From positions 6,018,001 to 6,082,000 of the forward strand of contig NZ_CP117425.1 in the NCBI RefSeq assembly GCF_030687295.1: DNA of 64,000 bases. The letters are read 5' to 3'. A model generated the notes under the pieces. It saw only the letters and a list, made by a program, of their open reading frames with translations. It made no database searches and had not been told where the DNA came from. The DNA comes from Pseudomonas beijingensis. Lineage in GTDB: Bacteria; Pseudomonadota; Gammaproteobacteria; Pseudomonadales; Pseudomonadaceae. Each line of letters starts with the position of its first letter. Within the stretch, counting starts at the first letter, position 1. The translations under genes and the position numbers were made by a program. Shown in pieces: positions 1 through 9,489 of this stretch.

Positions 1-5
1 GCCTG

Positions 6-443
6 ATGGCCCTGCGCTTGCTGCTGGGCTTCGATTACGGCACCAAACAGATCGGCGTAGCGGTCGGCCAGGTCATTACCGGCCAGGCCCGCGAGTTGTG
101 CACCTTGAAGGCGCAGAATGGCGTTCCGGACTGGAACCAGGTCGAAGCGCTGATCAAGGAGTGGAAACCCGATGCCGTGGTGGTCGGCCTGCCGCTGAAC
201 ATGGACGGCACACCCAGTGACATGTGCCTGCGCGCCGAAAAGTTCGCCCGCCGGCTCAATGGCCGCTACAACCTGCCCTTCTATACCCATGACGAGCGCC
301 TGACCACCTTCGAGGCCAAGGGCGAGCGCCTGGTGCGCGGCGGGCAGAAAGGTAGTTACCGCGACAATCCGGTGGACGCCATTGCGGCCGCCCTGCTCCT
401 GCAAGGCTGGCTCGACGCCAACACCGCCCTGTTTGAAACCTGA
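6..443 (+). CDS. ruvX: RuvX/YqgF putative Holliday junction resolvase
   Basis: A 145-residue RNase H-fold protein of the YqgF/RuvX family, a cytoplasmic nuclease assigned to Holliday-junction resolution and, in E. coli, to 5' maturation of pre-16S rRNA. The N-terminal [12 protein letters not shown] motif carries the first acidic residue (D10). The central [12 protein letters not shown] strand, the DERLTT motif and the C-terminal [14 protein letters not shown] helix supply the rest of the acidic site. Length is normal for the family. The start is only five bases into the window, so its ribosome binding site and any upstream overlap cannot be judged. It precedes pyrR as in P. aeruginosa, separated from it by a terminator-like hairpin. 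Confidence 0.93.
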   Translation: MALRLLLGFDYGTKQIGVAVGQVITGQARELCTLKAQNGVPDWNQVEALIKEWKPDAVVVGLPLNMDGTPSDMCLRAEKFARRLNGRYNLPFYTHDERLTTFEAKGERLVRGGQKGSYRDNPVDAIAAALLLQGWLDANTALFET

Positions 444-451
444 TTTTTTAC

Positions 452-477
452 AAAGCGCCGCCAAGGCGCTTTCTTTT
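452..477 (+). terminator. Hairpin terminator between ruvX and pyrR
   Basis: Perfect 8-bp inverted repeat AAAGCGCC / GGCGCTTT around a 5-nt loop (452-459 and 465-472), followed by CTTTT. It fits a Rho-independent terminator for ruvX. Because it lies in the leader of pyrR, it could also act in attenuation, but no competing antiterminator was worked out. Confidence 0.6.
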
Positions 478-528
478 AGCGATAAGCCGCGCCACTCACC
501 ACCGGCCCGGGAACCTGAAGGAGCCAGC

Positions 529-1035
529 ATGAGCCTGCCCAATCCTGCCGAACTGATCAGCCAGATGGCGATTCGTCTCACGGCACACCTGGAACAACGC
601 GGCATCAGCGAACCGCGCTACATCGGCATTCGCACCGGTGGCGTCTGGGTCGCCCAGGCCTTGCTCGATGAACTGGGCAGCCAATCGCCCTTGGGCACCC
701 TGGATGTGTCCTTCTACCGCGACGACTTCAGCCAGAACGGCCTGCACCCGCAAGTACGCCCCTCGGCGCTGCCGTTCGAGATCGAAGGCCAGCACCTGGT
801 GCTGATCGACGACGTGCTGATGAGCGGCCGGACCATCCGCGCCGCCATGAACGAACTGTTCGACTACGGCCGCCCAGCCAGCGTGACACTGGTATGCCTG
901 CTGGACCTGGACGCCGCCGAGCTGCCGATCCGGCCGAACGTGGTCGGTGCGACGCTGACGCTGGCCGCCCATGAGCGGGTCAAGCTCTCCGGGCCGTCGC
1001 CGCTGCAACTCGAACTGCAAGACCTTGCCCTTTAA
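529..1035 (+). CDS. pyrR: Bifunctional pyr operon regulator / uracil phosphoribosyltransferase PyrR
   Basis: A 168-residue type I phosphoribosyltransferase. The PRPP-binding loop reads [16 protein letters not shown], and the upstream RTGGVWVAQ loop is also typical. PyrR family members regulate pyrimidine genes and usually retain uracil phosphoribosyltransferase activity. The ATG at 529 was chosen because GAAGGAG lies just upstream and it gives the family length; a longer in-frame extension to 382 runs through ruvX and is rejected. pyrB starts 24 nt downstream, so the genes are probably cotranscribed. Confidence 0.92.
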   Translation: MSLPNPAELISQMAIRLTAHLEQRGISEPRYIGIRTGGVWVAQALLDELGSQSPLGTLDVSFYRDDFSQNGLHPQVRPSALPFEIEGQHLVLIDDVLMSGRTIRAAMNELFDYGRPASVTLVCLLDLDAAELPIRPNVVGATLTLAAHERVKLSGPSPLQLELQDLAL

Positions 1036-1059
1036 CTGCCCTTGTAAGAGTCCATCGCG

Positions 1060-2064
1060 ATGACGCCTCTCGAAACCAAGCGCCCGCTGCAGCTCAACGA
1101 TCAGGGCCAGCTGCGGCACTTCCTGTCCCTCGACGGCCTGCGCCGCGAGCTGCTGACGGAAATCCTCGACACTGCCGACTCGTTCCTCGAAGTCGGCGCC
1201 CGGGCGGTGAAGAAAGTCCCGTTGCTGCGCGGCAAGACCGTGTGCAACGTGTTCTTCGAAAACTCCACCCGCACCCGCACCACCTTCGAACTGGCGGCCC
1301 AGCGCCTGTCGGCGGACGTGATCACCCTCAACGTGTCCACGTCCTCGGCGAGCAAGGGCGAAACCCTGCTCGACACCCTGCGCAACCTCGAAGCCATGGC
1401 CGCCGACATGTTCGTCGTGCGTCACGGCGACTCCGGCGCTGCGCACTTCATTGCCGAGCACGTGTGCCCGCAAGTGGCGATCATCAACGGCGGCGACGGC
1501 CGTCACGCCCACCCGACCCAGGGCATGCTCGACATGCTGACCATCCGTCGGCACAAGGGCAGCTTCGAGAACCTGTCGGTGGCCATCGTCGGCGACATCC
1601 TGCACTCGCGGGTGGCCCGCTCGAACATGCTGGCCCTCAAGACCCTTGGCTGCCCGGACATCCGCGTGATCGCGCCGAAAACCCTGCTGCCCATCGGCGT
1701 CGAGCAATACGGCGTGAAGGTCTACACCGACATGACCGAAGGCCTCAAGGATGTCGACGTGGTGATCATGCTGCGCCTGCAACGCGAGCGCATGACCGGC
1801 GGCCTGCTGCCCAGCGAAGGCGAGTTCTACCGCCTGTTCGGCCTGACCACGGCGCGCCTGGCCGGGGCCAAGCCGGATGCCATCGTCATGCACCCGGGGC
1901 CGATCAACCGCGGCGTGGAGATCGAGTCGGCGGTGGCCGACGGGCCGCACTCGGTGATCCTCAACCAGGTGACCTACGGCATCGCCATCCGCATGGCCGT
2001 ACTGTCCATGGCCATGAGCGGGCAAACGGCCCAGCGCCAATTCGACCAGGAGAACGCCCAGTGA
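1060..2064 (+). CDS. pyrB: Aspartate carbamoyltransferase catalytic subunit
   Basis: A 334-residue aspartate transcarbamoylase, which condenses carbamoyl phosphate and aspartate in the first committed step of pyrimidine synthesis. The carbamoyl-phosphate loop [13 protein letters not shown] is intact, as are the HPTQ motif (within [13 protein letters not shown]) and the HPGPINRG motif near the C-terminus. Pseudomonas PyrB has an N-terminal extension compared with E. coli, and the length here agrees. In this genus the enzyme is a dodecamer of PyrB and the inactive dihydroorotase-like PyrC'. The stop codon overlaps the GTG start of pyrC' (GTGA), consistent with coupled translation. Confidence 0.95.
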   Translation: MTPLETKRPLQLNDQGQLRHFLSLDGLRRELLTEILDTADSFLEVGARAVKKVPLLRGKTVCNVFFENSTRTRTTFELAAQRLSADVITLNVSTSSASKGETLLDTLRNLEAMAADMFVVRHGDSGAAHFIAEHVCPQVAIINGGDGRHAHPTQGMLDMLTIRRHKGSFENLSVAIVGDILHSRVARSNMLALKTLGCPDIRVIAPKTLLPIGVEQYGVKVYTDMTEGLKDVDVVIMLRLQRERMTGGLLPSEGEFYRLFGLTTARLAGAKPDAIVMHPGPINRGVEIESAVADGPHSVILNQVTYGIAIRMAVLSMAMSGQTAQRQFDQENAQ

Positions 2065-3330
2065 AGCTCAGCATTCTCGGCGCACGCGTGATCGATCCAG
2101 CCAGTGGCCTGGATCAAGTGACCGACATTCATATCGATGCCTGCAAGATCGTCGCCCTTGGCGCGGCACCGACGGGTTTTGTCGCGGTCGACATCCTCGA
2201 CGCCCAAGGCCTGGTGGCCGCTCCCGGCCTGGTAGACCTGAACGTCGCCCTGCGCGAACCGGGCTACAGCCGCAAAGGCAGTATCGTCAGCGAAACCCGG
2301 GCCGCCGCTGCCGGTGGCGTGACCAGCCTGTGCTGCCCGCCGCAGACCAAACCGGTGCTGGACACCTCGGCCGTGGCCGAACTGATCCTCGACCGCGCCC
2401 GCGAAGCCGGCAACACCAAGGTCTTCCCGATTGGCGCACTGAGCAAAGGCCTCGACGGCGAGCAATTGGCCGAGCTCATCGCCCTGCGTGACGCCGGTTG
2501 TGTGGCGTTCGGCAACGGCCTGAACAGTTTCCGCAACACCCGTACCCTGTGCCGCGCCCTGGAGTACGCGGCGACCTTCGGCCTGACAGTGATCTTCAAC
2601 TCCCAGGACCACGACCTGGCCGAAGGTGGCCTGGCCCACGAAGGCCCGACCGCCAGTTTCCTCGGCCTGCCGGGCATTCCGGAAACCGCCGAGACCGTGG
2701 CCCTGGCCCGGGACCTGCTGTTGGTGGAACAAAGCGGCGTGCGCGCCCACTTCAGCCAACTGACCAGTGCCCGCGGCGCGGCGCTGATCGCCCAGGCCCA
2801 GGCTCGTGGCTTGCCGGTGACCGCCGATGTGGCGCTGTACCAGTTGATCCTGACCGACGAAGCGCTGATCGACTTCAACAGCGTCTACCACGTCCAGCCG
2901 CCGCTGCGCACCCGCGCCGACCGCGACGGCTTGCGCGAGGCAGTGAAGTCCGGGGTGATCTCGGCCATCTCCAGCCATCACCAACCCCACGAACGCGATG
3001 CCAAGCTGGCCCCGTTCGGCGCCACCGAGCCTGGCATCAGCAGCGTCGAACTGCTGCTGCCGCTGGCCCTGACGCTGGTGGAGGATGGCTTGCTGGACCT
3101 GCCGACCTTGCTGGCGCGCCTGAGCGCCGGCCCGGCCCAGGCGCTGCAATTGCCGGCGGGGACTGGCGGTTGGCGCGGCAGCGGATCTCGTGCTGTTCGA
3201 CCCAGCCGCGTCCACCGTGGCCGGTGAAGCTTGGCGTTCCAAGGGCGACAACTGCCCGTTCCTCGGCCACAGCCTGCCGGGGGTGGTGCGCTACACCTTG
3301 ATGGATGGGCGGATTACTCACCAGGCCTGA
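2061..3330 (+). pseudogene. pyrC': Dihydroorotase-like PyrC' (PyrX), frameshifted near the C-terminus
   Basis: The frame starting at GTG 2061, which overlaps the pyrB stop, reads as the dihydroorotase-like partner of ATCase through about residue 367 (LSAGPAQALQLPAG). It then runs out of frame. The expected C-terminal part (LAVGAAADLVLFDP and onward, ending at the TGA at 3328-3330) continues in the next frame from 3163. The break lies at GGGGAC, about 3158-3163, and needs either two bases added or one removed. Adding two would give 423 residues, the usual family length. In pseudomonads PyrC' lacks dihydroorotase activity and is structurally required for ATCase assembly, so a true truncation would matter. 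A sequencing error is at least as likely. Confidence 0.85.
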
Positions 3331-3345
3331 TACCGCGCCGCTCCT

Positions 3346-3439
3346 ATCGCGAGCAAGCTCGCTCCCACAGGGGGATCTTCGGTGAACCACATGATCTGTG
3401 AACACCTCGATCCAGTGTGGGAGCGAGCTTGCTCGCGAT
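3346..3439. repeat. REPIN, GAGCGAGCTTGCTCGCGAT family
   Basis: Two REP palindromes in opposite orientation: one reading ATCGCGAGCAAGCTCGCTCC at the left, its reverse complement at 3416-3439, about 45 nt of unrelated spacer between. They lie between the convergent 3' ends of pyrC' and the TM2 gene. Confidence 0.9.
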
Positions 3440-3454
3440 GCAGGCGACTCGGTC

Positions 3455-3883
3455 TTACTGGAACGCCCCACGTTTCTGCGCATTCCCAATCGAGACCTGA
3501 TCGTTCAGCGTCCAGAAGTCATACAGCACCCCAAGGAAAAACACCCCGCCGGTCAGCAGGTAGATAATCCCGCTGAGCCATTTGCCCTGATACATCCGGT
3601 GTACGCCCAACACCCCGAGAAACGTCAGCAGAATCCACGCCACGCTGTACTCGATCGGCCCTGGGGTAAAACGCAGGTCCGCTTCGCGATCCATGGCCGG
3701 GATCAGGAACAGGTCGATCAGCCAACCTATGCCCATCAGGCCGAAGGTGAAGAACCAGATCGTACCCGTGACCGGCTTGCCGTAATAGAAGCGGTGAGCG
3801 CCGGTGAAACCGAAAATCCACAGCAGGTAGCCAATGACTTTGCTGTGGGTATCGCGGATTGCGTCCTGCTGATAGCTGTTCAT
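3455..3883 (-). CDS. TM2 domain membrane protein
   Basis: A 142-residue inner-membrane protein with two TM2-type hairpins. The first is around KVIGYLLWIFGFTGAHRFYY, followed by a Gly-Trp-Leu-Ile-Asp-Leu turn. The second is around LTFLGVLGVHRMYQGKW, followed by GVLYDFW. Each has the G.HRFY/RMY motif and an Asp at the end of the second helix. TM2 proteins have no assigned biochemical role in bacteria. The ATG at 3883 was chosen over the upstream in-frame extension because it starts directly before the conserved region. The gene is monocistronic, between REPINs on one side and a divergent promoter region on the other. Confidence 0.8.
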   Translation of the reverse strand: MNSYQQDAIRDTHSKVIGYLLWIFGFTGAHRFYYGKPVTGTIWFFTFGLMGIGWLIDLFLIPAMDREADLRFTPGPIEYSVAWILLTFLGVLGVHRMYQGKWLSGIIYLLTGGVFFLGVLYDFWTLNDQVSIGNAQKRGAFQ

Positions 3884-4133
3884 GAATGGCCTCTTTTGCC
3901 TCGATAGAAAAATTTGTTCGGACTTTTTGTGACTTTTTTGTGTCTCGCCGACAAGCGGTCCTGAGCGACTTTGAACCAAGGAAACCCCCGTGGTGTCTGG
4001 CTTCTGTCGGACAATCGGGTCAACTTGTCGCAATTATGGGGGGTTGGCGCCAGGTTTCGAATCGACAAACGGCCTCGGAATCGCAAAAAAAGCTGTTATA
4101 AAGTTGCGCGCTAACCTTTAAGAGCCCTGCCTA

Positions 4134-4745
4134 ATGCGTCCATTTTTCAAGACATGGCTAACCATCTGCCTATTATTGCCCCTGGCCGCCCACGCCACCA
4201 ATCGTGAGCAACGTCTTCCCAACGTCAACGGCTATACCCCGAAATCCCATGTTTCTGCTCCTTCGAGCAAGAACAAGCAAAGCGTCCAGCGCGTGAGCAC
4301 CGCCCGCAGCCGACTGGTGCCACCCATGGCGACCAAGACGACCAGCAATGTCCTGAGCCGCGCCGTGAATGTACTCGGCACACCCTATCGTTGGGGCGGC
4401 AGCAGCCCAAGTAAAGGTTTCGATTGCAGTGGTTTGGTGAAATACGCGTTCAACGACGCCACGTTCGACCTGCCGCGCACGTCCAACGCGATGGCCGCCG
4501 GCCATGGCGAGAAAGTCGAGCGCAAGGACCTCAAGCCTGGCGACCTGATCTTCTTCAAGCTCAAGAGCCGCCGGGTCAACCACGTGGCCATCTACCTGGG
4601 CAACGACCGCTTCATCCACGCCCCGCGCCGCGGCAAGTCGGTGACCATCGACACGCTGAACAAGCCGTACTGGAACACTCATTACGTGGTCGCCAAGCGA
4701 GTTCTGCCGAAAGAACCGGGTGCACTGCGCGTGGTTCAGCGCTGA
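4134..4745 (+). CDS. Secreted NlpC/P60 (C40) cell-wall hydrolase
   Basis: A 203-residue protein with a signal peptide (residues 1-21, cleavage after AHA), a basic, Ser-rich linker to about residue 65, and a C-terminal NlpC/P60 papain-like domain. The catalytic Cys is Cys98 in GFDCSGLVKYAF and the His is His150 in NHVAIYLG. The family cleaves D-glutamyl-diaminopimelate bonds in peptidoglycan stem peptides, and a periplasmic location is expected. The 250-bp gap to the divergent TM2 gene holds the promoters of both; TTTAAGAG precedes the start. It is not in an operon. Confidence is high for family and moderate for exact substrate. Confidence 0.88.
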   Translation: MRPFFKTWLTICLLLPLAAHATNREQRLPNVNGYTPKSHVSAPSSKNKQSVQRVSTARSRLVPPMATKTTSNVLSRAVNVLGTPYRWGGSSPSKGFDCSGLVKYAFNDATFDLPRTSNAMAAGHGEKVERKDLKPGDLIFFKLKSRRVNHVAIYLGNDRFIHAPRRGKSVTIDTLNKPYWNTHYVVAKRVLPKEPGALRVVQR

Positions 4746-4775
4746 TCTGGTATTTGTGTCGCGGCTGACTGCCCC

Positions 4776-4868
4776 ATCGCGAGCAAGCTCGCTCCCACAT
4801 TTGATCTTCAGTGGTCACATAATTTGTGAACACCTCGGACCAAATGTGGGAGCGAGCTTGCTCGCGAT
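4776..4868. repeat. REPIN, GAGCGAGCTTGCTCGCGAT family
   Basis: Head-to-head REP pair (ATCGCGAGCAAGCTCGCTCC at 4776; reverse complement ending at 4868) between the convergent C40 hydrolase and pilT genes. Confidence 0.9.
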
Positions 4869-4895
4869 GGGACCCGCAAAAACGCTGCAAACTCC

Positions 4896-5931
4896 CTAGA
4901 AGTTATCCGGCGTACGCGCCCGCTCCCGGGCATGTTCGCGACTGATCAACCCTTTGTTCACCAAGTCCTTCAAACACATATCCAGCGTCTGCATCCCCAG
5001 CGAGCCGCCGGTCTGGATCGACGAGTACATCTGCGCCACCTTGTCTTCACGGATCAGGTTACGGATGGCCGAGGTCCCCAGCATGATTTCATGCGCCGCG
5101 ATCCGGCCGCCGCCGATCTTCTTGATCAGCGTCTGGGAAATCACCGCCTGCAACGACTCCGACAACATCGAGCGAACCATGGATTTCTCGTCGCCGGGGG
5201 AACACGTCCACCACCCGGTCGATGGTCTTGGCCGCCGATGTGGTGTGCAAGGTGCCGAATACCAGATGCCCGGTTTCGGCGGCGGTCAGCGCCAGGCGGA
5301 TGGTCTCCAGGTCGCGCATCTCGCCCACCAGGATCACGTCCGGGTCCTCCCGCAGGGCTGAACGCAGGGCCGTGGAGAAACCTTGGGTGTCGCGGTGCAC
5401 CTCGCGCTGGTTGATCAGGCATTTGCGCGGTTCGTGAACGAATTCGATAGGGTCTTCGATGGTGAGGATGTGATGGTGCTTGTGGCTGTTGAGGTGGTCG
5501 ATCATGGCCGCCAGGGTGGTGGACTTGCCCGAACCGGTCGGCCCGGTCACCAGCACGAGCCCGCGCGGCGACTCGGTCACTTTGCGAAACACCTCGCCCA
5601 TCCCCAGGTCTTCCATGGTCAGGACTTTCGACGGAATGGTCCGGAACACCGCCCCCGCGCCGCGATTCTGATTGAAGGCGTTGACCCGGAATCGCGCTAC
5701 GCCCGGCACGTCGAAGGAAAAGTCGGTCTCCAGAAACTTTTCGTAATCCACCCGTTGCCGGTCGTTCATGATGTCGTAGATCAGCTCATGGACCTGCTTG
5801 TGGTCCAGCGCCGGCAGGTTGATCCGCCGCACATCGCCATCCACGCGGATCATCGGCGGCAGGCCGGCGGACAGATGCAGGTCCGACGCCCCCTGCTTGG
5901 CGCTGAACGCCAGTAACTCAGTGATATCCAT
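4896..5931 (-). pseudogene. pilT: Type IV pilus retraction ATPase PilT, frameshifted
   Basis: PilT powers pilus retraction and twitching from the cytoplasmic face of the inner membrane. The first frame from ATG 5931 contains the N-terminal PAS-like domain, Walker A GPTGSGKST, the Asp box IEDPIEFVH and Walker B-like DPDVILVGEMRD, and proceeds to RVVDVFP. The rest (MVRSMLSESLQAVISQ through the usual C-terminus TPDNF) is in another frame. The switch is at a run of five G on the plus strand (5196-5200) where four would restore the PGDEKSM junction and a 344-residue protein, the normal length. No pilU follows, unlike P. aeruginosa. A homopolymer sequencing error is the simplest reading; a slippage-prone switch is possible. 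Confidence 0.88.
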
Positions 5932-5984
5932 AGCGCTCCTCAATTCCAGTAGAATGCCGCGAACCTCACCGCTGGCGCTTCTTT

Positions 5985-6671
5985 ATGTCCACGATAGCAG
6001 ACAACATCGCTCAGGTTAGTTCGCGCATCCGCGCTGCGGAGCAGGCCGCCCGGCGTGCCGAAGGCAGCGTCCAACTGCTGGCCGTGAGCAAGACCAAGCC
6101 CGCCCAGGCCCTGCGTGAGGCTTATGCCACCGGCCTGCGGGACTTCGGCGAGAACTACCTGCAAGAGGCCCTGGGCAAACAGGTCGAATTGACCGACCTG
6201 CCCTTGATCTGGCACTTCATCGGCCCCATTCAATCGAACAAGACGCGCGCTATCGCCGAACACTTCGACTGGGTGCATTCCGTGGATCGCTTGAAAATTG
6301 CACAGCGCCTGTCCGAGCAGCGCCCGGCCGAGTTGCCGCCGCTGAACATCTGTATCCAGGTCAACGTCAGTGGTGAGGCCAGCAAATCCGGCTGCACCCC
6401 GGCGGACCTGCCCGCCCTGGCCAGCGCCATCAGCGCTTTGCCACGCTTGAAGCTGCGTGGGCTGATGGCGATTCCCGAACCCACCGAAGAGCGTGCCGCG
6501 CAGGATGCCGCCTTTGCCGCCGTTCAACGCCTGCAAGCCAGCCTGGCACTGCCGCTGGACACGCTTTCCATGGGCATGAGCCACGACCTCGAGTCGGCCA
6601 TTGCCCAGGGCGCCACCTGGGTGCGCATCGGTACTGCCCTGTTTGGCGCCCGCGACTACGGTCAATCCTGA
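5985..6671 (+). CDS. yggS: YggS-family pyridoxal-phosphate homeostasis protein
   Basis: A 228-residue PLP-binding protein (PLPBP/YggS), a single-domain fold type III protein that carries PLP on a lysine and influences vitamin B6 and amino-acid pools. The PLP-lysine motif LLAVSKTKP is near residue 36, with the downstream motifs FGENYLQEA, WHFIGPIQSNK and SMGMSHDLESAI. No enzymatic reaction is known. The start lies about 50 nt from the divergent pilT start. It is followed by proC 35 nt downstream, an arrangement conserved in pseudomonads. Confidence 0.93.
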   Translation: MSTIADNIAQVSSRIRAAEQAARRAEGSVQLLAVSKTKPAQALREAYATGLRDFGENYLQEALGKQVELTDLPLIWHFIGPIQSNKTRAIAEHFDWVHSVDRLKIAQRLSEQRPAELPPLNICIQVNVSGEASKSGCTPADLPALASAISALPRLKLRGLMAIPEPTEERAAQDAAFAAVQRLQASLALPLDTLSMGMSHDLESAIAQGATWVRIGTALFGARDYGQS

Positions 6672-6706
6672 ACCATGGCCGACTCATCTCTTTATAAGGA
6701 CCTGTC

Positions 6707-7525
6707 ATGAGCAACACGCGTATTGCCTTCATCGGCGCCGGCAACATGGCCGCCAGCCTGATCGGCGGCCTGCGGGCCAAGGGCCTGGACGCTTCGCTGA
6801 TCCGCGCCAGCGATCCGGGTGAAGAGACCCGCAACCGAGTGAGTGCCGAACACGGCATCGAAACCTTTGCCGACAACGCCCAGGCCATCGACGGCGCCGA
6901 CGTCATCGTGCTGGCGGTCAAGCCGCAAGCGATGAAAAGCGTCTGCGAGGCCCTGCGTCCGAGCCTCAAACCCCATCAACTGGTGGTGTCGATTGCCGCT
7001 GGCATCACCTGCGCCAGCATGAACAACTGGCTCGGCGAGCAGCCGATCGTACGTTGCATGCCCAACACTCCGGCGCTGCTGCGCCAGGGCGTCAGCGGCC
7101 TGTTCGCCACGGCCCAAGTGTCCACCGCACAACGCCAGCAGGCCGAAACGCTGCTGTCCGCCGTCGGCCTGGCCCTGTGGCTGGACACCGAACAGCAACT
7201 GGACGCGGTCACCGCCGTCTCCGGCTCGGGCCCGGCGTACTTCTTCCTGCTGATCGAAGCCATGACCGCCGCTGGCGAAAAGCTTGGCCTGACCCGGGAA
7301 ACCGCCGCCCAGTTGACCTTGCAGACCGCCCTCGGCGCCGCGCACATGGCGGTGTCCAGCGACGTCGATGCGGCCGAGTTGCGTCGCCGCGTGACCTCGC
7401 CGGCCGGCACCACCGAAGCGGCCATCAAATCGTTCCAGGCCGGGGGCTTCGAAGCTCTGGTGGAAAAAGCACTCGGCGCCGCCGCGCACCGCTCGGCCGA
7501 AATGGCCGAACAACTGGGCCAATAA
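6707..7525 (+). CDS. proC: Pyrroline-5-carboxylate reductase
   Basis: A 272-residue NAD(P)H-dependent enzyme that reduces 1-pyrroline-5-carboxylate to proline. The Rossmann motif FIGAGNMAASLIGG is at the N-terminus. Other landmarks are VLAVKPQ, RCMPNTPALLRQG, the P5C-binding segment AVSGSGPAYFF and the C-terminal signature VTSPAGTTEAAI. Length and motifs are normal. The start follows AAGGAC. It sits between yggS and yggT in a probable operon. Confidence 0.96.
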   Translation: MSNTRIAFIGAGNMAASLIGGLRAKGLDASLIRASDPGEETRNRVSAEHGIETFADNAQAIDGADVIVLAVKPQAMKSVCEALRPSLKPHQLVVSIAAGITCASMNNWLGEQPIVRCMPNTPALLRQGVSGLFATAQVSTAQRQQAETLLSAVGLALWLDTEQQLDAVTAVSGSGPAYFFLLIEAMTAAGEKLGLTRETAAQLTLQTALGAAHMAVSSDVDAAELRRRVTSPAGTTEAAIKSFQAGGFEALVEKALGAAAHRSAEMAEQLGQ

Positions 7526-7535
7526 GGAGCCATTC

Positions 7536-8126
7536 ATGATTGGATTGAACACTGCAGCGGTCTACGTGCTGCAAACCCTCGGCAGCCTGTACCTGCTGAT
7601 CGTGCTGCTGCGCTTCGTGCTGCAACTGGTACGTGCCAACTTCTACAACCCGCTCTGCCAGTTCATCGTCAAGGCTACCCAGCCGCTGCTCAAGCCGCTG
7701 CGCCGGATCATCCCGAGCCTGTTCGGCCTGGACATGTCGTCGCTGGTCCTGGCGATCCTCGTGCAACTGGCGCTGATGGCCCTGACCCTGCTGCTGACCT
7801 ACGGCACCACCGGCAACCCGCTGCAATTGCTGATCTGGTCGATCATTGGCGTGACCGCGCTGTTCCTGAAGATTTTCTTCTTCGCCCTGATCATCAGCGT
7901 GATCCTTTCGTGGGTCGCGCCGGGTAGCCATAACCCGGGTGCAGAGCTGGTGAACCAGATCTGCGAGCCGGCCCTGGCGCCGTTCCGCCGCATCGTGCCG
8001 AACCTCGGCGGCCTGGATATCTCGCCGATCCTGGCGTTCATGGTGTTCAAGCTGATCGATATGCTGGTGATCAACAACCTGGCGGCGATGACCATGATGC
8101 CGGAGATCCTGCGGCTGCTGATCTGA
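7536..8126 (+). CDS. yggT: YggT family membrane protein
   Basis: A 196-residue integral membrane protein with two YggT repeats. Each has a hydrophobic helix, an NP or NPG motif and an amphipathic stretch ending in P..R..P (KPLRRIIPSLFGLDMS and APFRRIVPNLGGLDIS). The family is conserved next to proC in proteobacteria. It has been linked to osmotic tolerance and, in plastid homologues, to cytochrome or membrane assembly; the molecular role is unsettled. The start is 10 nt after proC, with GGAG upstream. Confidence 0.88.
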   Translation: MIGLNTAAVYVLQTLGSLYLLIVLLRFVLQLVRANFYNPLCQFIVKATQPLLKPLRRIIPSLFGLDMSSLVLAILVQLALMALTLLLTYGTTGNPLQLLIWSIIGVTALFLKIFFFALIISVILSWVAPGSHNPGAELVNQICEPALAPFRRIVPNLGGLDISPILAFMVFKLIDMLVINNLAAMTMMPEILRLLI

Positions 8127-8159
8127 TCCACACCCTCCTGATCGGTCAGCACCGATCTA

Positions 8160-8246
8160 TGTGGGAGCAAAGCTTGCTCGCGAAACAGGCACCTCGGTCC
8201 CTGGAAGACCGCATCGTCCTCATCGCGGGCAAGCCTTGCTCCCACG
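8160..8246. repeat. REP pair, variant GCAAGC(C)TTGC subfamily
   Basis: TGTGGGAGCAAAGCTTGCTCGC at 8160 faces ATCGCGGGCAAGCCTTGCTCCCAC ending at 8246. The arms differ from the main family (GAGCGAGC replaced by GAGCAAGGC/GGGCAAGC) and the left arm is degenerate. It occupies the yggT-metX gap, an unusual codirectional position. Confidence 0.8.
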
Positions 8247-8342
8247 GGGTTTGCGCCGGGCGGACAATCAGCGCCGCCCTTTGCTTGCCGCCCGCCACAG
8301 CGGTCTTTAGACTTACGCCTCATTTCAACGCGAGCAGGGTCG

Positions 8343-9482
8343 ATGCCAGCTGCCTTTCCCCCCGATTCCGTTGGTCTGGTGACGCCGCAAACGGCGCATT
8401 TCAGCGAGCCCCTGGCCCTGGCCTGCGGCCGTTCGTTGCCAGCCTATGACCTGATCTACGAAACCTACGGCACCCTCAATGCCACGGCGAGCAATGCCGT
8501 GCTGATCTGCCACGCCTTGTCGGGGCATCACCACGCCGCCGGCTACCACAGCGTCGACGACCGCAAGCCCGGCTGGTGGGACAGTTGCATCGGCCCGGGC
8601 AAGCCCATCGACACCAGCAAGTTCTTCGTGGTCAGCCTGAACAACCTGGGCGGCTGCAACGGTTCCACCGGCCCCAGCAGCCTCAACCCGGACACCGGCA
8701 AGCCCTTCGGCGCCGATTTCCCGGTGCTGACCGTGGAAGACTGGGTCCACAGCCAGGCGCGCCTGGCCGACCGCCTCGGTATCGGCCAGTGGGCCGCCGT
8801 GATCGGCGGCAGCCTGGGCGGCATGCAAGCCCTGCAATGGACCATCACCTACCCGGACCGCGTGCGTCATTGCCTGGCAATCGCCTCGGCCCCCAAGCTG
8901 TCGGCGCAGAACATCGCCTTCAACGAAGTGGCGCGCCAAGCGATCCTCACCGACCCGGAATTCCACGGCGGTTCGTTCCAGGAACACGGCGTGATCCCCA
9001 AGCGCGGGTTGATGCTGGCGCGGATGGTCGGGCACATCACCTACCTGTCCGACGACTCCATGGGCGAGAAATTCGGCCGTGGCCTCAAGAGCGAAAAGCT
9101 CAACTACGACTTCCACAGCGTCGAGTTCCAGGTCGAGAGCTACCTGCGCTATCAGGGTGAAGAGTTCTCCGGGCGTTTCGACGCCAACACCTACCTGTTG
9201 ATGACCAAGGCGCTGGACTACTTCGATCCGGCGGCGAACTTCGACGATAACCTGGCGAAAACCTTCGCCAATGCCACCGCCAAATTCTGTGTGATGTCGT
9301 TCACCACCGACTGGCGCTTCTCCCCGGCGCGCTCGCGGGAGCTGGTGGACGCGCTGATGGCCGCGCGCAAGGACGTCTGCTACCTGGAAATCGACGCGCC
9401 CCAGGGCCACGACGCCTTTTTGATCCCGATCCCGCGCTACCTGCAGGCGTTCGGCAACTACATGAACCGTATAACGCTGTGA
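8343..9482 (+). CDS. metX: Homoserine O-succinyltransferase/acetyltransferase MetX
   Basis: A 379-residue alpha/beta-hydrolase-fold acyltransferase that acylates homoserine at the entry to methionine synthesis. The nucleophile elbow is [10 protein letters not shown] (Ser in GxSxGG). [15 protein letters not shown] is the oxyanion region, the catalytic Asp lies in [10 protein letters not shown], and the His is in [11 protein letters not shown]. Proteobacterial MetX proteins adjacent to metW (MetXS) often use succinyl-CoA; acyl specificity cannot be read here with certainty. metW starts 8 nt downstream and the pair is a conserved unit. Confidence 0.95.
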   Translation: MPAAFPPDSVGLVTPQTAHFSEPLALACGRSLPAYDLIYETYGTLNATASNAVLICHALSGHHHAAGYHSVDDRKPGWWDSCIGPGKPIDTSKFFVVSLNNLGGCNGSTGPSSLNPDTGKPFGADFPVLTVEDWVHSQARLADRLGIGQWAAVIGGSLGGMQALQWTITYPDRVRHCLAIASAPKLSAQNIAFNEVARQAILTDPEFHGGSFQEHGVIPKRGLMLARMVGHITYLSDDSMGEKFGRGLKSEKLNYDFHSVEFQVESYLRYQGEEFSGRFDANTYLLMTKALDYFDPAANFDDNLAKTFANATAKFCVMSFTTDWRFSPARSRELVDALMAARKDVCYLEIDAPQGHDAFLIPIPRYLQAFGNYMNRITL

Positions 9483-9489
9483 GGACGCC

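Noticed and set aside
496..2040. 514-codon minus-strand open frame across pyrR and pyrB
   Set aside because: Antisense shadow of high-GC genes; His/Gln/Gly-biased composition, no domain, while pyrR and pyrB on plus are unmistakable.
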